Source: CAZSGN01 sp964606415 (GTDB lineage Bacteria; Bacteroidota; Bacteroidia; Bacteroidales; JBBRXJ01). From it: a stretch of DNA of 5,684 nucleotides. The notes under the pieces were generated by a model, which worked only from the letters and a program-made list of their open reading frames with translations, ran no database searches and had not been told where the DNA came from. Positions 1-4,507 of the stretch are shown here, piece after piece (positions within the stretch are counted from its first letter, which is position 1; the number at the start of each line of letters is the position of its first letter). Location: contig CAZSGN010000186.1 of assembly GCA_964606415.1 (NCBI GenBank), positions 1 through 5,684 on the forward strand. Reading direction: 5' to 3'. The position numbers were made by a program, and so were the translations under genes.

Positions 1-60
1 TTCGAACCCCCGGCCTGCTGATTACAAATCAGCTGCTCTGACCAACTGAGCTACACCGGC
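1..60 (-). tRNA. tRNA-Thr (anticodon UGU), 3' end cut by window edge
   Basis: Read on the minus strand, position 60 is nucleotide 1 of a tRNA. The 5' acceptor strand is GCCGGTG, the D-arm is GCTC..GAGC with GG in the loop, and the anticodon stem GCTGA/TCAGC encloses a 7-nt loop TTTGTAA. This gives anticodon TGT (window 24-26), which reads ACN threonine codons. The T-arm begins with five Gs followed by TTCGAA, and the window then ends, so about 14 nt are missing: the end of the T-loop, the T-stem 3' strand, the acceptor 3' strand and the discriminator base. All visible stems are consistent. It lies 165 bp downstream of raiA on the same strand and has its own consensus promoter. In related Bacteroidota a Thr tRNA here heads a tRNA cluster before tuf; that continuation is inference. 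Confidence 0.95.
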
Positions 61-80
61 ATTCATCGTTTTTTCCAGTA

Positions 81-106
81 TTTTGAAAGAACAATTTCTT
101 TTAAAA
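81..106 (-). other. Predicted stem-loop in the tRNA-Thr leader
   Basis: Arms 81-91 and 96-106 are complementary around a 4-nt loop (92-95). On the minus strand the stem is TTTT, one A/C mismatch, then AAAGAA paired with TTCTTT. It sits between the predicted transcription start (about 108) and the tRNA 5' end (60), so it would form in the precursor leader removed by RNase P. The stem is almost all A-U and may be weak. On the plus strand the same mismatch would be a G-U wobble, so the direction of any functional RNA is not settled. Confidence 0.4.
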
Positions 107-114
107 TCGGTCGG

Positions 115-146
115 CAAATGTACAAATAATTTATTTAGAACACAAA
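115..146 (-). promoter_or_regulatory. Bacteroidota-type promoter for tRNA-Thr
   Basis: On the minus strand there is TTTG (143-146), exactly 20 nt, then TACATTTG (115-122). This matches the phylum consensus for the primary sigma factor (TTTG or TTG at -33, TAnnTTTG at -7) with no mismatch. Transcription should start near 108, giving a leader of roughly 48 nt before the tRNA. It lies downstream of raiA, so tRNA transcription need not depend on the rpsU operon, although read-through is possible because no convincing terminator separates them. Confidence 0.8.
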
Positions 147-156
147 ATAAATTATT
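125..156. repeat. Perfect 12-bp inverted repeat inside the tRNA promoter
   Basis: AATAATTTATTT (125-136) is followed by an 8-bp spacer (137-144) and its exact reverse complement AAATAAATTATT (145-156). Both arms consist only of A and T. The left arm starts 3 bp from the -7 element, and the right arm overlaps the last two bases of the -33 TTTG. The 32-bp dyad therefore fills the promoter spacer and extends upstream of it. The position fits an operator for a dimeric regulator. An RNA hairpin ending raiA transcripts is an alternative, but it has no GC pairs and no following T-run. Confidence 0.6.
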
Positions 157-225
157 GATATTTTTCTTATTTCTTGCTGCATCAACAATATTTCAGAAGA
201 AATCAAGAAATGCCACCTCAAATCC
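157..225 (-). other. raiA 3' flank, weak inverted repeats only
   Basis: This stretch between the raiA stop codon and the promoter dyad holds no gene. It contains an 8-bp inverted repeat, ATTTCTTG (169-176) with CAAGAAAT (204-211), separated by 27 bp. Inside it lies a small 5-bp hairpin (190-194 with 199-203). Neither is GC-rich or followed by a T-run on the minus strand, so I do not call a Rho-independent terminator here. Confidence 0.35.
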
Positions 226-522
226 TTATTTTTTCAATTTTTCTTTATGCTTGGACAACTGGCTCTTAAGAGCATCTGCCGCCTCGTCGGCAGCAGCTTC
301 AAAGGTTTCGGCCTGTTTCTTGGCAAACAAATCATTGCCTGGAATCATTACCTTTATTTCAACAAGTTTATTATCAGGTTCCTGATTATTATTCAACCTC
401 AAAAAAACATCAGCCCCGGTAATCTTATCATAGAACCGGTTTAATTTTTCCAGTCGTGAAGTAATAAAATCTTTCAACTTATTATCTGCATCAAAATTAA
501 CAGATGTGATATTAATATTCAT
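226..522 (-). CDS. raiA: Short-form ribosome hibernation factor, HPF/RaiA (YfiA) family
   Basis: The 98-residue protein belongs to the ribosome-associated inhibitor family, which binds the 30S decoding and mRNA channel of idle ribosomes and blocks translation. The pattern is beta-alpha-beta-beta-beta-alpha: a first strand MNINITSVNF (1-10), a helix LKDFITSRLEKLNRFYD (16-32), strands at about 36-43, 52-60 and 63-69, and an Ala/Lys-rich helix (72-98). At 98 residues it matches the short form (E. coli HPF is 95) and lacks the C-terminal dimerisation domain of long HPFs. The basic tail KHKEKLKK is typical. The start is fixed by a strong SD 7 nt upstream. It is the last gene of the rpsU-xer-raiA operon, 19 bp after the recombinase. 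The choice between the symbols raiA and hpf is a naming convention. Confidence 0.93.
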   Translation of the reverse strand: MNINITSVNFDADNKLKDFITSRLEKLNRFYDKITGADVFLRLNNNQEPDNKLVEIKVMIPGNDLFAKKQAETFEAAADEAADALKSQLSKHKEKLKK

Positions 523-528
523 TGTTAA

Positions 529-536
529 TCCTCCCT
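529..536 (-). promoter_or_regulatory. Strong Shine-Dalgarno site of raiA
   Basis: The minus strand reads AGGGAGGA here. GGAGG (530-534) ends 7 nt before the ATG at 522, a near-ideal match and spacing for the anti-SD. This is notable because most genes in this phylum lack an SD, as do four of the six coding genes in this window. The site lies wholly within the 19-bp gap after the recombinase stop codon. Confidence 0.85.
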
Positions 537-541
537 ATTTT

Positions 542-1426
542 TTATGCTCGTGGATGAGCCTGATTATAAATTTGCTTCAATTTTTCAAAACTATTATGCG
601 TATAAACCTGGGTTGCAGATAAATTAGCATGACCCAAAAATTCTTTAATGGCATTTAAGTCTGCACCTCTGTTAAGCATGTGGGTAGCAAAAGTATGCCT
701 TAATACATGTGGGCTTCGCTGATCAATTGTTGTTACCCGATCCAATGACCTTTTAACAATCCTGTACAGTAAAACAGGGTACATTTGGCTTCCGCGCGAT
801 GTTATAAACAAAAACTCATTATTTTCTGCTACAACATTTTTTCTTAGTTCAAGATAATCAGCAATCTCTTTCAATAAATTCTCCGAAACCGGGATTAAAC
901 GTTCTTTATTTCGCTTACCCAACACCTTTATCAACTGATCCCCTTCAAGAACATCAAGCAATTTAATATTTATTAATTCGGCAAGCCGTATTCCTGTTTG
1001 ATAGAAAAAATCAATAATTAATTTATCCCTCCGGCCTTCAAAATCATCAGTGAAAGAAATCTCATTTAAAAGTGCTGTCATTTGTTTTTCTTCAACAAAA
1101 ACAGGGAGTTTTTTATCTGTCCGGGGAGACACAACCCTATCCATAGGATTTTTTTTGATTTTACTATTTTTTTTCAGAAACTTAAAAAAAGACTTAAGGG
1201 TTGTTATTTTCCGGTTAACACTTCTTGAAGACACCCCGGAATTTAATAAAGATATTACCCAATCACGCACCACACGTTCATCAACAAGTGAAATATTCAC
1301 ACTCTCACCTTGTTCATTAATAAAATGCAAAAATTGCTTAATATCAATAGAATAAGATTTTATCGTATGAGCAGAATAACGCTTTTCATACTTAAGATAA
1401 TCGATAAAGGCATTTGCATCCTCCAT
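542..1426 (-). CDS. xerC: Xer-family tyrosine recombinase (XerC/XerD-like)
   Basis: This is a 294-residue tyrosine recombinase, the usual length for XerC/XerD, which resolve chromosome dimers at dif sites. The N-terminal SAM-like DNA-binding domain (about 1-85) carries the typical YSAHTIKSYSIDIKQF and RSVNRKITTLKSFFKFL segments. The catalytic domain (about 105-294) keeps every active-site residue: R147 in TGIRLAEL, K171 in LGKRNKER, H240 and R243 in SPHVLRHTFATH, H266 in LGHANLS and nucleophile Y275 in TQVYTH. It should therefore be active. It sits between rpsU (41 bp upstream) and raiA (19 bp downstream), an arrangement I know from other Bacteroidota. No SD is present at a useful distance: the GGAG next to the ATG is too close. 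The choice of XerC over XerD cannot be settled here. Two A8 runs lie in the interdomain linker. Confidence 0.93.
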   Translation of the reverse strand: MEDANAFIDYLKYEKRYSAHTIKSYSIDIKQFLHFINEQGESVNISLVDERVVRDWVISLLNSGVSSRSVNRKITTLKSFFKFLKKNSKIKKNPMDRVVSPRTDKKLPVFVEEKQMTALLNEISFTDDFEGRRDKLIIDFFYQTGIRLAELINIKLLDVLEGDQLIKVLGKRNKERLIPVSENLLKEIADYLELRKNVVAENNEFLFITSRGSQMYPVLLYRIVKRSLDRVTTIDQRSPHVLRHTFATHMLNRGADLNAIKEFLGHANLSATQVYTHNSFEKLKQIYNQAHPRA

Positions 1427-1467
1427 CTCCAGGTGGATATAGTTTTGTGATTGATTCTTTCTTCCGT

Positions 1468-1659
1468 CTATTCCTCTTCCTGCTGAAGCTTATTAATAAA
1501 CTTCGCCCGCTTAACAACCTCCCTACGTACTTCTGAGGGTTTATGATAAGCCTGACGAGCACGGAGCTCTTTGCTTATACCTGTTCTCTCAAATTTCCTT
1601 TTAAACTTTTTTAGTGACCGCTCTATATTTTCACCTTCTTTTACCGGAATGATGATCAT
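1468..1659 (-). CDS. rpsU: 30S ribosomal protein bS21
   Basis: This 63-residue, highly basic protein shows the bS21 signature: start MIIIPVKEGENIERSLKKFK, then RKFERTGISKELRARQAYHKPS and a Lys/Arg-rich helix ending in QQEEE. Length and N-terminus match Bacteroidota bS21. The protein sits at the 30S platform near the 3' end of 16S rRNA. In this phylum bS21, with bS6 and bS18, is known to sequester the anti-SD, which explains the general lack of SD use. F54 (RAKFINK) falls where I recall an anti-SD-contacting Tyr in Flavobacterium bS21; here it is a conservative Phe. A strong SD (1668-1675) and a consensus promoter (1694-1725) precede it. It is the first gene of the operon rpsU-xer-raiA. Confidence 0.96.
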   Translation of the reverse strand: MIIIPVKEGENIERSLKKFKRKFERTGISKELRARQAYHKPSEVRREVVKRAKFINKLQQEEE

Positions 1660-1667
1660 AATAAATT

Positions 1668-1675
1668 CTCCTTTT
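1668..1675 (-). promoter_or_regulatory. Strong Shine-Dalgarno site of rpsU
   Basis: The minus strand reads AAAAGGAG with 8 nt to the ATG at 1659, so at least AAGGAG can pair with the anti-SD. In Bacteroidota the rpsU mRNA is known for keeping a strong SD, consistent with autoregulation: ribosomes lacking bS21 expose the anti-SD and translate rpsU preferentially. A weak hairpin pairing TCC (about 1687-1689) with GGA of this SD can be drawn, but it is too short to rely on. Confidence 0.85.
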
Positions 1676-1693
1676 AATTTTAAAAATGGATTG

Positions 1694-1725
1694 CAAAAAT
1701 ATTAAAAGCTTTAAAATTAATCAAA
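1694..1725 (-). promoter_or_regulatory. Bacteroidota-type promoter of the rpsU operon
   Basis: On the minus strand TTTG (1722-1725) is followed by exactly 20 nt and TATTTTTG (1694-1701), a full match to the TTTG / TAnnTTTG consensus. The predicted start near 1688 gives a 5' UTR of about 28 nt that contains the rpsU SD. The -33 element begins only a few bases past the stop codon of the upstream HhH gene (TGA at 1731-1733), so promoter and gene end abut. The spacing equals that of the tRNA promoter at 115-146. Confidence 0.8.
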
Positions 1726-1730
1726 TGATT

Positions 1731-2645
1731 TCATCTTTTTTTATTTAAATCAGACTTTTTATTTGCATTTAAATACGGAATGACTTGATGGTATTGATCT
1801 TGAGTTAAAATATTATTTTTCATAAGCTCATCTGTCGAATTAAAGTGTCCTTGCATTTTACGGTAATGCATGATAGCCTTAACCTTATGTTTATTTAAAT
1901 AAGGATGCCTGATCAAATCCCCAAATGATGCATGATTAAGACTCAGCACCTTAAGATTTGCTGTATCCAATGTAATAAAATCCTTCAATGGCTCCAGTCT
2001 GGATGAGTCCATTCCATATACCTCCAATAACTGATTAACATCCACATATCCTCCCAGAAGTTCCCTGTATTTTATAATCCTTGAAGCAAAAACAGGCCCA
2101 ATTCCTTTCAATTTTACCAGATCAGAAGAATCACATTGATTTAAAGCCACCTGCATTTGTTCTTTCTTTATATCATTCCGTTGACTTGCTTTTTCTAAAG
2201 CATGATCATATTGTGGCGTCTTACCGGATATTTTTATATAAGGAGCCAATCTCCGGTAATCATTTTCATCAATAACATAAAGCTTTTTAAAATCTTTCCT
2301 CTTTTGAAAGGTTCCTCCGCTGGACCGGTATTTGATAATACTCCGCGCTTGCCCGCGATTCAATCCCAATCTTAAAAACTGCTCCAATGTAGCTGTATTA
2401 GGGTCAAAAGGCTCAAGGTCATTTGTCTCCTGCTCATGGTTTCTTAGCGAATCAACGGCCTCCTCTGAAACTTCAATCATTTCTATTTGATGAAATAAAC
2501 TTGTATCCACTTTTTTCATCAAAGGGACAAAAGCAATATCATCCCATAATATCCGGAGTCCATTAACAAGAAGAATAAAAATCACTAAAATAATAATAGC
2601 CGTCCGCTGCGGGGTAGAAAAATGAAACCAATCTTTCCAGTTCAT
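1731..2645 (-). CDS. Membrane-anchored protein with three helix-hairpin-helix units (ComEA-like)
   Basis: The 304-residue protein has one N-terminal membrane segment (about 15-34, TAIIILVIFILLVNG), a polar linker, then three repeats of the ComEA-type HhH fold. Unit 1 (80-138) begins FDPNTATLEQFLRLGL. Unit 2 (166-225) begins LNQCDSSDLVKLKGIGP and has the classic GIGP hairpin. Unit 3 (232-293) begins LSLNHASFGDLIRHPYL. Each contains a conserved Ile/Ala-x-x-YR segment (IIKYRSSGG, IIKYRELLGG, IMHYRKMQG) followed by a second helical half. HhH units bind the DNA backbone without sequence specificity. ComEA is a periplasmic DNA receptor in transformation, so DNA binding near the membrane is a fair guess. 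No other competence genes are visible, the exact role is unknown, and topology is not settled by the flanking charges. There is no SD and no consensus promoter. Confidence 0.85.
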   Translation of the reverse strand: MNWKDWFHFSTPQRTAIIILVIFILLVNGLRILWDDIAFVPLMKKVDTSLFHQIEMIEVSEEAVDSLRNHEQETNDLEPFDPNTATLEQFLRLGLNRGQARSIIKYRSSGGTFQKRKDFKKLYVIDENDYRRLAPYIKISGKTPQYDHALEKASQRNDIKKEQMQVALNQCDSSDLVKLKGIGPVFASRIIKYRELLGGYVDVNQLLEVYGMDSSRLEPLKDFITLDTANLKVLSLNHASFGDLIRHPYLNKHKVKAIMHYRKMQGHFNSTDELMKNNILTQDQYHQVIPYLNANKKSDLNKKR

Positions 2646-2704
2646 AAAAAAGAATCTTCATTATTTACTACAGACATTAGAGTTCATCTATTATGTCCAC
2701 TAAC

Positions 2705-2784
2705 TTCGTTATGCTTGTCCCAAAATTGCTCATTTACACCAGTAAAATCCGCATTTTGGGACTTCGCAAGCCCCTGTTATCGAA
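2705..2784 (-). repeat. Long interrupted palindrome between transporter and HhH gene
   Basis: A perfect 10-bp inverted repeat, GTCCCAAAAT (2717-2726) with ATTTTGGGAC (2753-2762), is extended inward by GC (2728-2729 with 2751-2752) after one bulged T. The centre is capped by a 5-bp stem TTTAC/GTAAA (2733-2737, 2742-2746) with a 4-nt ACCA loop. Outward pairings CTTG/CAAG (2714-2717, 2767-2770) and TTCG/CGAA (2705-2708, 2781-2784) make it an imperfect 80-bp hairpin. It begins about 37 nt beyond the transporter stop codon. No T-run follows on the minus strand, so a simple terminator is not certain. A palindromic repeat element or structured 3' UTR is possible. A separate 10-bp palindrome GTTTATAAAC lies at 2806-2815. 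No gene is supported in 2646-2820. Confidence 0.6.
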
Positions 2785-2820
2785 CATTATGATCCAACCA
2801 CTTGCGTTTATAAACAGGCT

Positions 2821-4251
2821 CTAATTAATCAACATTCCAAGACCTTGCACAATTAGATCTAAAAGTCCGACACCATGCAGAAAAACAAGTAATATAGAAA
2901 AGGGAGCAACATATTTAATAAGAAAAAAGAAAAGACTAAAAAACTTAACTCTTAACTGATAATCATTAGACAACTCTTTAAAAACCTTCTCCTTTTTAAG
3001 TATCCATCCCACATAAAAAGCAATTAACATGCCCCCAAGCGGAAGAAAAATATTTGCCGCAATATATTCGAGTAATTCAAAAAAGGTCAGTCCAAAGACA
3101 TTAATAGCCACCATGTTTTCATTTAAAGATAAAGAACAAAGCATACCAAAGACACTAATTAAAGCCACTGCCATCATTGTCGCATTCCTTCTGGACAACT
3201 TCAGTTCTTCAACAAAATAAGCAACCACAACTTCCAATATTGAAATTGAAGATGTCAATGCGGCAATCAATAAAAGCACAAAAAACAAAATAGAGAAAAA
3301 CTGTCCTCCGGTCATTTGCTCAAAAACATTTGGCAGTGTAATATAAACCAAGCCAGGGCCGGCAGAGGGTTCGATGCCAAAAGCAAAAACGGCAGGAAAA
3401 ATTGCTACACCTGCTAAAACAGCAACTATTGTATCGGTGAATGTCACTTCTGCAGCAGTCGAAGATAAATTATCAGTTTTATTAATATAAGAACCATAGG
3501 TCACCAATGCTCCCATACCCAGACTAAGAGAGAAAAAAGCCTGTCCAAGCGCACTGAGAACTGCCTCCCCGTTAATCAAAGAGAAATCAGGCTTAAATAA
3601 AAACATCAATCCTTCTCTGGCTCCAGGTAGCGTAACAGCCCGAATATCCAGTATAATAATAAGAATTATCAAAACAGGCATCAGCACTTTTGCATACCGC
3701 TCAATGCCTTTTCTGACGCCAGAAATGACGATATAGCCAGTCAGTAAAAGGAAAAGCAACTGATATATAATTGGTTTAAGGGAAGCATTCTTAAAATCTA
3801 AAAACATCTGATTTAATTGCTCAGGGGACTTTCCTTCAAATTGCCCGGTTGCGGCATTAATGATATACTCAAAAGACCATCCGGCAACAACGCTATAAAA
3901 AGCAGAAATAAAAAAAGCGGATCCAATACCCATTATACCAATGACATACCAATGTTTACCTGGCGACAATTTCTTAAAAGCACCGAAAACATTATGCCGT
4001 GCTTTACGTCCAATCATGAACTCGCTAAGCATAACAGGCAACCCGAGAAGCAAAATAAAGGCAAGATACAAAATTAAAAAAGCTGCGCCCCCGTATTGAC
4101 CAGTCTCATAAGGAAACCGCCAAATATTACCCAGTCCAACTGCTGAACCAGCAGCAGCAGCAATAATACCAATCTTACTGCTAAATAAATCCCTTGGTTT
4201 CTTAACCTTAGGTGTATCTGACTCATTGATACCCCGAATAAATCTTCTCAT
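2821..4251 (-). CDS. Sodium-coupled amino-acid transporter, NSS/SNF family (LeuT fold)
   Basis: The 476-residue inner-membrane protein has about 11 helices: 27-46, 55-80, 102-132, 160-178, 186-206, 230-256, 270-292, 316-350, 357-376, 381-417 and 435-465. Helix 1 has the family signature GSAVGLGNIWRFPY (35-48). Aligned by eye to LeuT, Na2-site residues are kept (G35, V38, A330, T333, S334), as are A37 and N42 of Na1 and gating R45. Helix 6 reads FFSLSLGMGALVTYGSY, with S241 at the LeuT T254 position. Helix 8 continues into EELKLSRR, very close to LeuT. T272 appears at the LeuT N286 position, and D273 nearby may replace the chloride charge; this local alignment is uncertain. Eleven helices match the MhsT/Tyt1 bacterial subgroup rather than 12-helix LeuT. 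The substrate is probably an amino acid but cannot be named. No SD is present. Confidence 0.92.
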   Translation of the reverse strand: MRRFIRGINESDTPKVKKPRDLFSSKIGIIAAAAGSAVGLGNIWRFPYETGQYGGAAFLILYLAFILLLGLPVMLSEFMIGRKARHNVFGAFKKLSPGKHWYVIGIMGIGSAFFISAFYSVVAGWSFEYIINAATGQFEGKSPEQLNQMFLDFKNASLKPIIYQLLFLLLTGYIVISGVRKGIERYAKVLMPVLIILIIILDIRAVTLPGAREGLMFLFKPDFSLINGEAVLSALGQAFFSLSLGMGALVTYGSYINKTDNLSSTAAEVTFTDTIVAVLAGVAIFPAVFAFGIEPSAGPGLVYITLPNVFEQMTGGQFFSILFFVLLLIAALTSSISILEVVVAYFVEELKLSRRNATMMAVALISVFGMLCSLSLNENMVAINVFGLTFFELLEYIAANIFLPLGGMLIAFYVGWILKKEKVFKELSNDYQLRVKFFSLFFFLIKYVAPFSILLVFLHGVGLLDLIVQGLGMLIN

Positions 4252-4361
4252 CCGAATATAATTTGACCCACTGTTTTATGATTCAATTAAATGAGATAAT
4301 CTATGTTTAGTAAATATGATATTACCTTAATCCTCACTATATATTATTCTTTGTTCCTTTC

Positions 4362-4373
4362 CAAATATATTTG
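4362..4373. promoter_or_regulatory. 12-bp palindrome containing a possible -7 element
   Basis: CAAATATATTTG is a perfect 12-bp palindrome and therefore contains TATATTTG, a match to TAnnTTTG, on both strands. On the minus strand (4362-4369) it could be the -7 element for the transporter, with a 5' UTR of roughly 100 nt. I find no TTG at the required distance upstream on either strand, so this is only a weak promoter candidate. Confidence 0.25.
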
Positions 4374-4384
4374 TTTATATTAAG

Positions 4385-4406
4385 GCTTCTTCATACTTAA
4401 AGAAGC
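4385..4406 (-). other. Hairpin competing with the fbaA terminator stem
   Basis: GCTTCTT (4385-4391) pairs with AAGAAGC (4400-4406) over an 8-nt loop. It uses bases 4402-4406, which also form the base of the stronger hairpin 4402-4430, so the two stems cannot form together. On the minus strand the order is strong hairpin first, then this one, about 135-155 nt before the transporter start codon. Confidence 0.4.
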
Positions 4407-4430
4407 GATATGAACAGCTCATACCGCTTC
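4402..4430 (-). terminator. Probable fbaA terminator hairpin
   Basis: On the minus strand GAAGCGGTATGA (4430 to 4419) pairs with TCATATCGCTTC (4413 to 4402) around a 5-nt loop. The stem is 12 bp with one G-U wobble, followed directly by TTTAAG. The odd pair (4424/4408) is a G-U wobble in minus-strand RNA but an A/C mismatch in plus-strand RNA, which argues that the working RNA is the minus strand, that is, the fbaA transcript. It lies 77 nt past the fbaA stop codon. The U-tract is short (UUU), so termination efficiency is uncertain. Confidence 0.6.
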
Positions 4431-4507
4431 CTGGGAAACCCCTCATTATGATACAATTACACCAATCACAACAAACAATTTTTCGATGCATTTTTTGAAA
4501 ACATTGC

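Noticed and set aside
83..385. Plus-strand open frame of 100 codons crossing the tRNA promoter and raiA
   Set aside because: It runs antisense to the 3' half of raiA and across the leader and promoter elements, and the product resembles no family. It is best explained as a shadow.
1050..1355. Plus-strand open frame of 101 codons inside the recombinase gene
   Set aside because: It lies wholly antisense to a gene with a complete set of catalytic motifs, shows no recognisable domain and has low-complexity Leu/Phe/Ser content from reverse-reading an AT-rich gene.
1423..1430. GGAG next to the recombinase start as an SD
   Set aside because: It directly touches the ATG, leaving no spacer, so it cannot act as an SD for this start codon.
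2734..2787. Minus-strand 17-codon open frame starting MFDNRGLRS in the gap before the HhH gene
   Set aside because: It overlaps the palindrome, has no SD and is short enough to arise by chance.
2785..4452. Shared 9-mer CATTATGAT at 2785-2793 and 4444-4452
   Set aside because: A 9-bp AT-rich match between two gaps is expected by chance, and similarity does not extend beyond it.
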